64,000 bases of DNA from Petunia secreta (Eukaryota; Streptophyta; Magnoliopsida; Solanales; Solanaceae): the NCBI GenBank assembly GCA_029990175.1, contig JARKIP010000006.1, forward strand, positions 1,798,001-1,862,000, in the 5' to 3' direction. A program made the position numbers and the translations under genes. The notes below the pieces were generated by a model. That model searched no databases, was not told the origin of the DNA, and saw only the letters and a list, made by a program, of their open reading frames with translations. Shown piece by piece: positions 48,095 to 59,800 of this stretch; the stretch's first letter is position 1; each line of letters starts with the position of its first letter.

Positions 48095-49390
48095 TTCAGA
48101 AATGTCTCGGTGATCACCTGACGCTATGAAGTATGGTTTAGTTTCAAAGAAGGCATATCAGCGGGCATAAGGTACCGTTCGAGGTCAGGTGAGTAACATC
48201 TATATCCCTTTTGCACCCTTGAATAACCCAAAAATACACACTTAAGAGCACGGGGAGCTAGCTTGTCTTTTCCTAAAGTAAGATTTTGAATAAAACAAGT
48301 GCTCCCAAAGACACGAGGTGGAAGAGCAAACAAAGGGGGTTGTGGGAACAAAATTGAGTGTGGAACTTGATTCTGGATAGCTGAAGAAGGCATACGATTA
48401 ATGAGATAACACGATGTGAGAACTGCATCGCCCCAAAAATGCAACGGAACATGAGATTGTATGGGTAGGGTACGAGCGGTTTCAATGAGAGGCCTATTCT
48501 TCCTTTCAGCTACCCCATTTTGTTGAGATGTGTAAGGACAAGATGTTAGATGAATAATCCCATGAGACTTCATGAATTGTTGGAATGAAGAAGATAAATA
48601 TTGTGGTGCATCATCACTACGGAATGTGCGGATAGGAACTCCAAATTGATTTTGAACTTCAGTATGGAAAGTTTGAAGAATTGAAAATAGCTCAGACCGA
48701 TTTTTCATCAAGAATATCCAAGTACACCTAGAATAGTCATCAATGAAACTGACAAAGTAGCGGAATCCCAAAGTAGAACTGACCCGACTTGGATCGCAAA
48801 CATCAGAATGAACTAAAGTGAACGGAGACTCTACTCGATCATTAAGACGTCTAGGAAAAGGAGACCGGGTATTCTTACCGAGTTGACAAGACTCACACTC
48901 TAAAGTAGACAAGTGAGACAACCCAGGTACTATTCTCTGAAGTTTTGATAAATTAGGATGTCCTAACCGTCTATGTAATAGATCAGGTGAATTTGTAACA
49001 GGACAAGCTGTTGAGGATTTAGGAAAGGTAAGATAATAAAGTCCTTGTGATTCACGTCCGGTACCAATAATTCGTCATGTGCTGCATTCCTATATGACAA
49101 TAGAGTTATTAGAGAATGTTACTAAGCAATTAAATGTTTGGGACAAGCGACTGATGGATATAAGATTAAAAGGAAAACCAGGAACATAAAGAACAGATTT
49201 CAACGTTAAGGAAGGAAGTAGGCTAGCTTGACTTATTCCAGTAGCCATAGTTTGAGATCCATTGGCCATTTTGACGGTTGACAGTGGTTGAGAATAAGAA
49301 ATAGTAGAGAAAATTGATTTATTACCAGAGATGTGATCAGATGCACCTGAATCAATTACCCAAAAGGCTGAGAGAAGAAGATTGTGTGAA
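48095..49390 (-). pseudogene. Copia protease and integrase
   Basis: Protease with WVIDSGASDHISGNKSIF (about 49310-49375), then VLYVPGFPFNLISISRLSQ, a GAG_pre-integrase zinc region (HRRLGHPNLSKLQ ... CESCQLGKNTR), and an integrase core with LVHSDVCDP, FIDDYSRCTWIF, FRSDDAPQYLSSSF and NGVAERKNR; all three catalytic acids are visible. The C-terminal CVFLGYSRVQKGYRCY motif is present. A stop after SNNSIVI and a one-base deletion near 48145 separate blocks. Confidence 0.88.
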
Positions 49391-50337
49391 GCAAGTCACA
49401 CTATTACTTGTCTGAATAGCAAAAGCGATATTAGGAAACTTCTACTTACGTTTGTGCTGTAGGAACTCAATATAATCGACTAATGGAACCATCAGATTAT
49501 TCAAAGTATTAGATCTCACGAAATTTGAGCAAAACACATTAACTCCCTACAACATTGCAAAGTCACTGAGAAATATCTCGAGGGGATATTGAAACCTTGT
49601 TAAAAACCCTTTAGTTGGACCCAACAGAATAAGCAAAATATCTAGAAAACACAAAAGTCGCCGAAATTAAAGGAACAGCGGGAAAAAAAGACCACTGATG
49701 CACTGAAGGGGTCGGGATAAACAGGAAATCAGTGGGTAAGGCTCGGAATAAAGAGACGAACACCAGAGAAAAAGATTCGTGTCAAAAAACTACCGGGAAA
49801 CTTCTCACGTGCTCGAAGCGTGGACTGACGCGCCGCCGGAGCTCCAAGTATCAGTGGCGCGTGCTGGCGCGTCGGAGGTCAGAATCCGGCGGGTCTTACA
49901 GGGGTTTGATCGGAAACTAGAGAGGAACCTTATGGTAGTGTTGGAATTCGCACAACACCACTGAAGAGAGAGGCCGACGTTGGCAGCCTACCTATCACCG
50001 GAAATTGCACAGTGATTTGTTTTTCTTTCTCTTTTCACCGATGCTCTGATACCATGATGAAACCGGGCACCGGGCGCCCACACACCCGGGTACAACAAAC
50101 TCGGGCGCCCATCACACGGGCGCACACGGGGGCCCACATAAGTTTGGACCTAACTCACACCCCAAAAGCTAGCTTAAAGGGTGGAGGATTACCAAAGTTT
50201 TTATATAGGCATCTTGTCCCCTCTCTTTCACTGATGTGGGACTCTTCCCACCTTCCGACACCCCTCACACGGCCAGCCATACCCACATAGGTGGCTTGTG
50301 GACCACGTGCTCAAAGGAGGGCCAGGGTCTTTCTCTG
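49391..50337 (-). other. Copia 5' internal region, gag largely absent
   Basis: Near 49400-49480 the minus strand still reads VDYIEFLQHKRK and SNSVTCFTQSSS, the gag-protease linker. No gag core or zinc knuckle is visible upstream. At 50043-50054 a second TGGTATCAGAGC site occurs on the minus strand, followed by a GC-rich stretch with repeated CGGGCGCCC (50069-50140), TTTTTATATAGGC and CTGATGTGGGAC. This may be leader sequence of another element or a duplicated leader. Confidence 0.5.
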
Positions 50338-50349
50338 GCTCTGATACCA
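50338..50349 (-). other. Primer binding site of the Copia element
   Basis: The minus strand reads TGGTATCAGAGC immediately next to the LTR, a perfect initiator-Met tRNA site. Confidence 0.88.
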
Positions 50350-50499
50350 TGTGAAAACTGAGAAAATATTATTGATATGTTCGTACTTGTGTTTACAATG
50401 AGTTCTATCTATAAATACTATACATGTTATACTACAAATCCTTTCCCAATTGGGACTACTATGTCAATCCTAGTTATATACAACTTAGGTTTTCTAACA
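50350..50499 (-). repeat. 5' LTR of the Copia element
   Basis: 150 bp, TGTGAAAACTG to TCTAACA, followed by TGGAA (50500-50504). Confidence 0.92.
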
Positions 50500-50775
50500 T
50501 GGAATAATTTAGTATGGTATATCATATTAGTCATGCTGCTAACTTGCACTATGTGAGATGATGCGTGTTTTGGAAATATATAAATAGTTCTGGGTGCTTG
50601 TTTATATTTCTGTTTTGGTTATTTCTCCTTGATCTAATTCTGCAAAGTTAAGTACTTGTTAAGACCTGCTTTAAAATTCATCTAAAAGGCAATCAGCTGT
50701 TGACGAATACATTGGGATTTGAAATTTAATTTACATAAATGCTGGCTGTCTCCTTAGAAAATGTTCTGCAAGGTT

Positions 50776-50916
50776 GTTGATTTCCTCTGTGGTTTCTCAT
50801 TTTCTCCTAATTGGTACTCACTTTTATAAGTTGAAGCGAGGAAAGATAAATAAAACACTCGCTTCATACCATGAAGCAGAAAGCAGAATAGAGGTCGCTT
50901 CCAGGAGGAGCTACTC
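50776..50916 (+). repeat. Internal direct repeat of the CACTA element, copy 1
   Basis: GTTTCTCATTTTCTCCTAAT ... TATAAGTTGAAGCGAGGAAA ... AGAATAGAGGTCGCTTCC matches 52113-52240. It contains an inverted pair, GAAGCGAG and CTCGCTTC. Confidence 0.75.
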
Positions 50917-52112
50917 TCGCAGTGTATTTGTTTTGGTAGCAGTTACTCTCTTAGTCCATAGACAAGCTATCGGAGGGTGTAAAGGGTGTAATTGTATGGT
51001 CATTTTTAATTAATACGCTATCTGTGATCTGCTGAAGTAATTCGGTACCTTATATATATCTCAATTCATCAATTTCTTCTTCTTCTTTCTTTTTCTCTTC
51101 TTCGTTTTTATTTTCTTTCTGGTGTTCTGTTCTCGTAAATTCTGTTGACAGATCATCGAATTAAATATCGTCCCTAATCATAGGGAATTCTTCATTAAAA
51201 TTATTCTCTGCTAGCAAAGTGATAACAATTCAAATATTGTCCCTGATCATAGTAAATTAATTATTGTCCCAAGGCTTTTAAAAAGCACTAACAATTTGGG
51301 TCCTGCTATAAAATGATAACAAAACATATAAAAGAAGATTGGGAGGCACATAATTATGTATCAAATTAAGTAAGAGTGAGTAGTAGATTAATGTCATTTC
51401 TAAGTACATTGGATAAAAGAACAGAGCAAATGAACAAACACTGTCAAGTGGTAAAGAACGTAAATGTGGGCACCAATGATTTGTTACGATCTCCTTTAAA
51501 CAAGTAGGAGCAGTACTTATACCCCTAATAGTTATGTTTTTAAAAGTAATCAGATTCCTAGGCATGCGATCTGCCCAAGGGAACCAAGTTAATATGTTCC
51601 AAAACAGAAACTTGAATAAAATTCTTCTCTTCTCTGAGGAGCTATGTGATTTGGGATTTTGTGCATGTAATTTGTAGTCTTAGCAGTGGTTTCTCATAAA
51701 TAATAAGCAAAGGTCTTTGTCCTTGTTAGTGTCTTACTTCTCGTTTTCCTTTCTCCTCTTGCTTTGATGACATAGAAAAGATTAAAATGCACTCTTTCTA
51801 AGGCCATTTCAGGCCTGAGAAGTTATATACTAGTCAAAATGTGATAATCTAGAAACAATGTATCAGCGAAATTGATGCAAAGTTGAAGGATTAGCATTAG
51901 TCCTGAATTACTGTTCCATCATTGCTGATCACTACTGACTATCTTATAAACAACATTATGAAGCTTCTGTTCTAGAGAAAATTATGTGAGTTATGTCAGT
52001 TAATGAATCAGTTGATACCTATCAGCTTAAAAATAATTTTTATTATTAAATGAATCCCTTGGAACCCAGCTTGAACCATTTACCTGCTTAATGGTATGTA
52101 TGATACTTCAAC

Positions 52113-52240
52113 TATTGGTTTCATTTGTTGTTTCTCACTTTTTTCTGAGTGGTATTGGCTCTTATAAGTTGAAGCGAGGCGGAATAAATAAAGTGCTCGC
52201 TTCAGAAAAAGAAGCGCAAAGCATAATAGAGGTCGCCTCA
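52113..52240 (+). repeat. Internal direct repeat of the CACTA element, copy 2
   Basis: Matches 50776-50916 with substitutions; TATAAGTTGAAGCGAGGCGG ... CATAATAGAGGTCGCCTC. Similarity resumes in the TTCTTCTTC stretch that follows each copy. Confidence 0.75.
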
Positions 52241-52456
52241 ATTTCTTCTTCTTCTTTTTCTTTTTTGTTTTCTTGCTGGTATTATGTTCTTCTAATTGTC
52301 AGTATCTTAACTCTTGTTTTCACAAATGTTTCTGTTTGAAAGGCTGAACATCAAAATCGTCAAAATTTCGGGAAAATAGCAGATGATGCATTTAGGGAGT
52401 GTTTGGTAAGGAGCAACCTGGTCGAGTTCGATGCTATGGTTGATCAGTAACAATAA

Positions 52457-52712
52457 GTTCTTTGAAAAGAGAGAATGAAATCAACAAGCTCAAACAAAAG
52501 CATGCTAATGAAATGATTTCTTTGAAGAAAGAAATGCATGTTGGTCAACTGGTGCAAAACAACCCCGGACTTAATGTACCAGTATTTTAGGATTTTAGGT
52601 GTGCAGGATCTAAACATCCTTCACCTTTTGATGCAAGTAGTGCACGGGCTGCGAGAGGTCAAAATCTTCCACAATCTTCTGGTTCAACCCGTGGTCCGGT
52701 TCTTGAAAAAGT
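52457..52712 (+). pseudogene. CACTA protein fragment (coiled coil and serine-rich tail)
   Basis: The plus-strand frame reads KRENEINKLKQKHANEMISL, then QLVQNNPGLNVPVF, a stop, and SKHPSPFDASSARAARGQNL PQSSGSTRGP. Such a coiled coil with a proline/serine tail is typical of the end of proteins in plant CACTA elements (Transposase_24-type context). Preceding sequence (52380-52440) reads FRECLVRSNLVEFDAM. No TnpD-like catalytic core is present. Confidence 0.5.
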
Positions 52713-53247
52713 ATTTATATTCCATATCCCAAGTTTTTCTCCTATTCCCTTATTTTTCTTTAAGAATGGATTAAAGCTTTCAACTTAAACACCTCAATCT
52801 AATGTGATATTCATATGTACTATATGTTGATTTCTTTCTAATTTTGCATTTAATTTGACTATATAGGAATATGGCAATGAAGCGATTGGAAATGGAGGCC
52901 ACAATTCTATTTGACCTACTTGGAATAGAATGATGAAGACTTATTTGAACAAATATTTCTGATTTTGTGACAATGAATTATACATTTGATTTGTAGATTT
53001 CGTTGCTAGTACTTATTTGAAAAATATTACTATTCTAGTCCAATAAATTAATTACAAGTTTATGAATTTTAATTATTATTTTATTAGTTTTTTATTGGCT
53101 AATTTAGTGTTTGAGCTCATCAAATAGATGATAATTTTGTATATGTTTGATGTAAATGTTATTTATAGGATATATAGAAAAAAATATGATTTTGCATGCA
53201 CAAATTATGGTGCATGTAATTATTTAAAAATATTTTTTCCATTATCA

Positions 53248-53634
53248 GGCCACGCTTTAAAATGCAGTCTATAAGATAAATAACGGCCACATTTCACAAC
53301 TGTTGCTTAAGGTAACAAAGGCTACGCTTTTACTATGTGGTCTAAGGTAACAACAACCATGGTTTACAAGTGTAGCCTCAGGATATGCAAACAGTTGCCA
53401 AAAGAGGTGCCATAAGCACTTTGTGTCGGAACCTTTTAAGCCACACTTTTGGAGCGTGACTACGTAGCAACACGTAAAAAGTGTGCCCTTTGAGAAAAGG
53501 TAATGCCTCTTTAGGTCACCCCTGCAAAAGCGTTGTCTAAAGTCGAAAAGTGTGGCCTTAGATCAAAGGCTACATTTTTTTATAGTTTAGGCCACACTTC
53601 CCATGGGTTGCTACAAGCCTAAATTGTTGTAGTG
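53248..53634 (+). repeat. Right subterminal repeats and terminal inverted repeat of the CACTA element
   Basis: At least ten copies of GGCCACACTT / AAGTGTGGCC / GGTAACAA-like motifs in both orientations, ending GCCTAAATTGTTGTAGTG. Confidence 0.82.
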
Positions 53635-53637
53635 TTG
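53635..53637. repeat. Target-site duplication of the CACTA element, right (TTG)
   Basis: TTG follows GTAGTG and matches 44669-44671. Confidence 0.8.
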
Positions 53638-54290
53638 TGATCTTTTGTAAGTGTTCTATCAACCATATTTGTAGCAGGAGGTTGCACCCTTAGAAGCAAT
53701 CGGCTCCTTTTCTACACTTGGTCAGAGCCTTGTAGATTTCACCCACAATCATTGGAACCAGACTCACTTGGCGCTTGTGGGCACTTTTCCAGTCCTTCAA
53801 CTACACTTCCCAACCTTATGTCGATCTTTCCTTCTCTTTCGGGGAAGACCATACTTCCTAGAAAAGCAATGATGAAAGCAATAGACTCGGTCCATTCCGA
53901 ATCTTGAATTCTCCATGCCCCTGTCAAATTGTGTCTAAGAGTTGGATCTCCAAATCTAGAATATAGGAACTCTAAGGTAACCTTTCCACCACGCACTCCC
54001 TCAACATATGGGCATTAGGGAGCTTGCAACAGCTCAATAAACTCGTTAGGCTCCGCGTATCGGGGGGTAAATCATTGTCCCGGGCCCAGGTTCTAACCCC
54101 GCCAAACCTCCAACTTCTTCTAACATCGGTGCCAACTCCAATTCATTAAAATGAAACACCGCCCTTTTTGCAATCCCAAAAATGTGTAGCAGCTTCGACC
54201 AGACCAAGCATAGCAGTATAAGCCTTAAGGGCCACCAATTCTCCCAACATCTTTTGAACATGACACCTGCTGACCGCTGCAGGGAGCTTG
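53638..54290 (-). pseudogene. ORF1b of element D, upstream part
   Basis: Minus-strand fragments: ELVALKAYTAMLGLVEAATH, HFNELELAPMLEEVGGLAGL, KVTLEFLYSRFGDPTLRHNL and ESIAFIIAFLGSMVFPEREG, then LLLRVQPPATNMVDRTL up to the CACTA insertion. These parallel ORF1a (ELTPLLEEIGGF, FAVCFLGIMVFPES), the plant mobile domain-like fold found in Ogre ORF1 proteins. Two stops (TAG/TGA) and frame changes are visible. Confidence 0.72.
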
Positions 54291-54664
54291 GAAGACGGTC
54301 TCAAGGTGAAGTGTGCCTCTTGCAGCCATAGTCTGCAAATAAAATAGAAAAAGATCAAAATAATCCTATGGTCTTGATTATATTTCAAACAAACGATCAA
54401 TATTTTGCACAAACATTCCTTCGAATCAATACGAAGATGTAGTTTTTTCGTTTTCGGGTCAAGGACCCTTTCGACATTTGGATGAGGTTTACTAATGGAC
54501 CATGACGTGCCAAGGACGTCTAGCTTTTCTAGGTTTATTATGATGCAAAGAAAATAGGTACACTTTTTTTTGCCAATTATTCTCATAAATTCCCAAATTT
54601 TTTTGAAATTCAATACATGACTACTCTTTTTGAAACATACAAAAGAAATGAAAATGACAGTAGA
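54291..54664 (-). other. Spacer between ORF1a and ORF1b
   Basis: A minus-strand frame of 155 codons (54146-54613) runs through it but has no recognisable domain and overlaps the start of ORF1b in another frame. Probably non-coding. Confidence 0.45.
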
Positions 54665-56203
54665 CTAAGCAACATGCTCCTCCTCCAGCTTGGCTCTCTT
54701 TGCTTCTCAGGCAACCTCCTTGACTTCCTCAATAGCTTTGGTTAAGTATCTCTTGACCGCAACTAAGTGTAAGATTTCTACTTCAGCATACTCCGAATTC
54801 CATAGTTCAAGATTTGTCCCTAACGCCTCTATCTTTCCTTCCAACTCTAATGTACGCTTCCTCCACACTTCGATCTCTTCTTTGTTTTCTTTCTCCATTT
54901 TAACAGCTTTCAACATGAAGTCACGGTATCGAACTTGAGCCTCTGCTTCTCGGTCTCTTATGTCACTCCCTCGGCTTGGCCCTACTACCACATTTCCCTT
55001 TATGCTAGAACGCAACCAACTGATGTAATTTGGTTCGTATCCAGCGTTATATCTACTGGCGCTAATGAATTCTACCCCATGACTTGTCTACCAACCCAGG
55101 ATTTCCTAATGCTTTTGAATTTTAGGACAATGTCTTCAGTATAGTTGACCTGGTAGGCCTTCGTGTCCGGTATGAGTGGGACAATTTGCTTTCTCCCTAC
55201 TTGCCTCATCACCCTTTGTGGTTGATAGGGTTGGAGGCCTTGCAATCCCATAAGTAAAAAAAAAATATGCCTTCTCAGAGCTGACGATAAAGTTTGATGA
55301 AGGGAACCAGGTGAACATCCACTTAATCGAATCTTCCATTCTATTTTCAAATAACCTTACCCATTTCACTGTGCTGCTTGGCTGCTTGAATTTTGGAACC
55401 CCGTACCGTTCTCCAATCAATTAATTCGAACCAGTTGGCTTGGATAATTCTTGCGCACCTTTCACCTTTCTCAAATGCTCCTTGAACCACGCTTGCAATA
55501 GGAGATTACACCCTTGAAAATATTTTGCTCCTCTCTTGCAACAACACAAAGCCCAATAAATGTCTTCCACAATCATAGGGACTATAGTGTAGCAATAACC
55601 ATCAATCCCGTTGAACACCACATCAGTAACTATGATAAGCCTCGAACATATATTGTGATTCGAGCTTTCAGGAAACACCATTATTCCTAGGAAACAAACG
55701 GCAAATGCAAATGGTCTAGCTCTTCTCCAGTCACCATAGGATTTGAATTCTTTTTTCCGGTCATCGAAAGGACGCAAATACCCGAACCTGTTGTAGAGAT
55801 AGGAAAATAATATTTTCTTTTGTTGTAAAAAATCTACGTTTACACTTGCTACCATCCCTAATTTGTCATGAAACTCCTCAGGTGTAGGGATGCTGGGAGC
55901 CAAAATGCGACTCCCTTGCCACCGATGCTTATATAACCCCGAATGTGATATGAATCCTCCTATCTCTTCCAGCAAAGGCGTTAACTCGATGTCCCTAAAT
56001 CTAAACACATTTAGTTTTTCATCCCAAAATGGCACCGACGCTTCAATCATTTCTCTACATGGTTCCATTTCTAACAGAAAAACCAAATGACCCAAATGTT
56101 AGCATACTTCGGTTTGTTCACCCAATGACAAATTATTCCACCAGTTAGTCAACACAGGAGGTGCGTCCATAGTCATTCCAAAACGATGAAACTTTTGACT
56201 CAT
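54665..56203 (-). pseudogene. ORF1a of element D (Ogre ORF1, plant mobile domain-like)
   Basis: Starts MSQKFHRFGMTMDAPPVL at 56203, followed by TNWWNNLSLGEQTEVC and TAA (56099-56101, CAA to TAA likely). Then EPCREMIEASVPFWDEKLNV, FRFRDIELTPLLEEIGGF, RPFAFAVCFLGIMVFPES, VEDIYWALCCCKRGAKYFQG and LLLQAWFKEHLRK, a plant mobile domain-like layout. After frame changes near 55420 and 55140 it ends in a coiled coil (YRDFMLKAVKMEKENKEEIE) with TGA at 54707 in an otherwise open tail ending EEEHVA. ORF1 function in Ogre is not known. Confidence 0.78.
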
Positions 56204-56853
56204 GATGACCTAAAAAGAAAAGAGAAAATAAATGATTGAAAAAATCCTCATCCCCTTTTGAGAACAATTGGACAATCAAATTGCGTATTTATTTTCGTCT
56301 CACTTTTATTTTCTCTCCTTTTTTTTCATTTTCTTTCTTCTCTTCTTTTTCTTTCTCGCAAATGCACATAAGCATGTCCAAACGTTCCTTTGGGGTTAAA
56401 AACCTATCAAGTTGTTTGAACAAGTTGAAGACTAGTCGGCCTACGGGAAGCCCTTCCTACGGCATGATGGATGCATATTACATTCCAAGAGTGGTGTAAT
56501 TCTTGACTCGTTTTCCCAAGGTGGACGACCAAGGGGTGGGATCGTTTGAAATTGTTGGTTGTACCACGGACCAACTATATTCTAAACTTCCCTCCTAAAG
56601 GTTCTTTTTGAGGTGGAATGACCGTGAGATCCACGTAATCGCCCATGTGTATGCAAAGTGTCGTTTCCCAGGAGTGGAGTATGAGTGAAGTATGCCAATA
56701 GTACAAATTTTCATAATAATAAATAAAGAAAAGAAAGACAAAAAGGAAAAAAAGTTAGTAAGATAATAATAATAATGATAAACAGGATAATAAAAAATTG
56801 AATAATAATAAAATCCCAAAAATAAAATTTCGTTATGGTTAGGACTTTGAATA
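56204..56853 (-). other. 5' untranslated leader of element D
   Basis: No product. AT-rich with an (ATA)n-like stretch near 56700-56820 and a pyrimidine-rich run at 56300-56360. Lies between the PBS and ORF1a. Confidence 0.55.
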
Positions 56854-56871
56854 TCCCCAGCGGAGTCGCCA
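56854..56871 (-). other. Primer binding site of element D
   Basis: The minus strand reads TGGCGACTCCGCTGGGGA, three bases from the LTR. Same class as in element C, Ogre-like (tRNA-Arg from memory). Confidence 0.78.
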
Positions 56872-56874
56872 TTC

Positions 56875-59800
56875 TGTCATAGCCAACCTTTTTACCTAAC
56901 TCGGAGCGAGTCAAGGCTCGAATTTGACTGGGTAACTCATTTGAGTTTTAAATTGGAGTCGCCACCTAATATAAGTTTTATAAGGCGTATTGGGTCACCT
57001 AAATGTCTAAGGTTAGGTCTTAAAAATAAATTTCCAGAGATTCGAGGGTAAGAAGTCCAAGTGACTCAGGGAAGAAGTTGTTAGGCATTTCTTCGAGGCC
57101 CACAAAAAGTGGTTCCGCCCGAGCTATTACTTTTGGGATGTCAAAATAGCTCATTAAAAAATATTAACAACATTTATAAATTTTTTTACTAACTTAAGTG
57201 GCTAAAAATGCAACGAGTCCAACAAACAACTTTATTTACGCAAACAGTTTAAAGGGGTAGTGATGACTAAGGATTGGGCTTTCAAAATTTTGAAGAAACG
57301 GCCTAAGCCCAATGCCTAATCGCACATTTGGCCTCAAGTTTTACAAACATTGAACAAGCTAGGCTAATATTGCAAGCAGTGTCTCAAATCAGTGTATTTG
57401 CATAATTTTTCAGTTCTTAACACGCTTTTGCATAAATGACCTTTTTTGAAAAATATTTTCAACTTTTGACACAAACCAAATTGGGGTTATTTTGTAAAGA
57501 AAATGTTAGCCATTCTGGGTCGGTGTGACTGGACATTAATTGTCGAGCCCTAGCCTTAATGACTATTTGCTTTTGGGGCCAGTTTTGAAAGACATACATT
57601 TGGGTCTATTTTTGAAATCAGTGTTCACAAAACACACAAATGCACATAAAGGGCTTCACACATAGATATAGATACGTATGAGCATGTAATACATGATTAA
57701 ATAATACACATAGCTTTAGAAAATATATGTTGATTTTGGATAGTCCACCCCAAACTTATACTCCACTATACACTATTAGATTAGTGTTTAGAAGATTAAA
57801 GTTTGATAAAAAAATTAGTTTAAACACATAAAAGGCCAAGTTTAAAAATCAATTTATGGCCCGAATAGTTCTAGGTTAAGCAAGTATTGCACAACTAGCC
57901 CTTGTTATGAATTTTGCCAAATTTTATACAAAAAAATGAATAGGGTACCACGGTAGTGAGTCTAAAATGGTAATGTGTTGGTAAACATGGTATCATTCAT
58001 GTAGATTGTTAGTTCTGCCAAAATCTGGATACATACCTTAGGAAAACAAGAAATAGGGATGCTAACAGGCTGTCATTCCTGTAAATCTTAGGCAGGTTTT
58101 CATTTTTATGAAGTATGATGCAAATAAATAAGAGGTTGAGTGAGAGAGATGCCCCTGGATAGCTATAGACATAGCACATTGCCATGCCTCCTGTTTTAAG
58201 CATTTTACACACAGGGAATCCTAGCAAATACAACACATAAGGGGGTTCTAAATGGGAAAAGAAGGCAGAAGATGCCCTGTTCATAGGAAGTAAACCCAAA
58301 CTGTCAAGTCAAGTCATGATCTCAAGAATTATGCTTTAAGAAACTTGTGCTAAGCATACTATAATAGCATAGCATTCTAAGCTCAATCCATGCAGTTATC
58401 AAGACTGGTATGGCTTTCTAAGGCCATCCAAACACGCCGCACACAGTGGTTAGTAGGAGAGGCCAAAGCAGGGGCCATACAAACTCATACACTCACAAAC
58501 AAAATCAAACAAAAAACTATAGGCATAGGCAGACTAACAGAATCACATGAGTTCAGTCAGAGGTTTATACCTTGTTAAAAGTTGCAACAAACAAGCAGAT
58601 AGTATCTAGGCAGTGGAATATCTCCAAGATCAGTACCCAAAGAGAGATAGAGTGCATGAATATTTCTTAAGAGTTTAAGAAGAGAGGAGGAATGTATTGC
58701 CAGAGCTTCTTAGTATGTATTGTGCCTTAGGATGAGAGAACATGCAAGTTTATATAGGTGTGAGGGTGCGAGTTCAAATTCAAACGGGTAGTAACAAAAT
58801 ATGAAAAGAAATATTGTTTGACATAGCTAGAAAGGATCCACTTATGTACTCCTTCCAAAAATAAGTCAATCAATATCCTAAACTTAAGGCATATAAAACC
58901 TTTTTCACAAAACAGATTCTCCTTTTGAAAATAAAATATCTAGGTTCAAGAATCATCACATAAACAAGTACCAAACTATTTTAGGTTTGGAATCATGGCC
59001 TATTCCGACAGATCCCAATTAGAATACCCTTAATTCAAAGTAAATCAGACCCTTTACCCAAATATACTCTCCCCTATTACACCAAGTAAGGGCTAGGTTC
59101 AATATCAGCTAGGTGAACATGTTTGAGGCTTAACAGATTCAAAAAGATTTTAATCAATGCTGAATTGCTCGAGTAAACAAGTTTCCATGCTAATATCACT
59201 CACCTATTCAAATTGTCTAGTCAAGATCATGTTCAAATTTCATTAATCATATTGTAAATACTTTGTAAAGCATAACCATAAGAATTAATCACTAATATAT
59301 CATGAAGTTATCAAGGATAGCCTAGAGCATTAGAACATATAAGTCTCGAGACCAAATCTAGCCAATTATTGGACCAAGTAGACTAATCAAATAGCATGTA
59401 AATAAGTTAAATCATGCAAAACTAGGAAAGCTTAGTAAACCACATAGTTTCAGGGACAAATCATAAACAGGAAAGAAAGGGTAGAAATTAGGGTTACCCA
59501 TTTTAGGTCGGGGGTTAATTCAACATCTTTCAACCAGGGACTTCCAATTTCAACTTAGCTCTTTCATCTAAAATGTTTGAGAGCTCCCTCTGTAACGTAT
59601 TTCAACCAGTGCATGGGGTTTTCGGTGACAACAATTGATCGACGAAGGGGGTTGGGTTTTGACCTCCGTCAAATGGGAAAAATATTATAAGGGTTATGTT
59701 GCGGATAATGGGAGGAGTAAGAAAACATAGGTTTCATCCCCTTTGGTGGCCCGAATTGGCCATAGACAGTAATGGCGTCAGGTTTAGACTAAAGGAAAAT

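Larger units (their letters stand above)
45976..50499 (-). mobile_element. Ty1/Copia retrotransposon with 150-bp LTRs
   Basis: 4524 bp, minus strand. The two 150-bp LTRs (TGTGAAAACTGAG...TTTTCTAACA) differ at four positions by my count. The flanking duplication TGGAA is at 45971-45975 and 50500-50504. PBS, polypurine tract, protease, integrase, RT and RNase H are present in Copia order. The N-terminal gag is missing and pol has stops, so the copy is defective. The very short LTRs suggest an Ale/Retrofit-type lineage (inference). Confidence 0.9.
44672..53634 (+). mobile_element. CACTA (En/Spm-like) transposon carrying a Copia insertion
   Basis: Starts CACTACAACATTTTAGGC and ends GCCTAAATTGTTGTAGTG, terminal inverted repeats of about 18 bp with one mismatch. 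It is flanked by TTG duplications. Both subterminal regions carry many short direct and inverted motifs of the GCAACRCTT / AAGYGTKGCC type, as expected for transposase binding. Minus the Copia element it is about 4.4 kb. Only a fragment of a CACTA protein is present, so it is non-autonomous. It interrupts ORF1b of element D. Confidence 0.85.

Noticed and set aside
54146..54613. 155-codon minus-strand frame between ORF1a and ORF1b
   Set aside because: No recognisable domain, and it overlaps ORF1b in a different frame; likely chance in AT-rich spacer.
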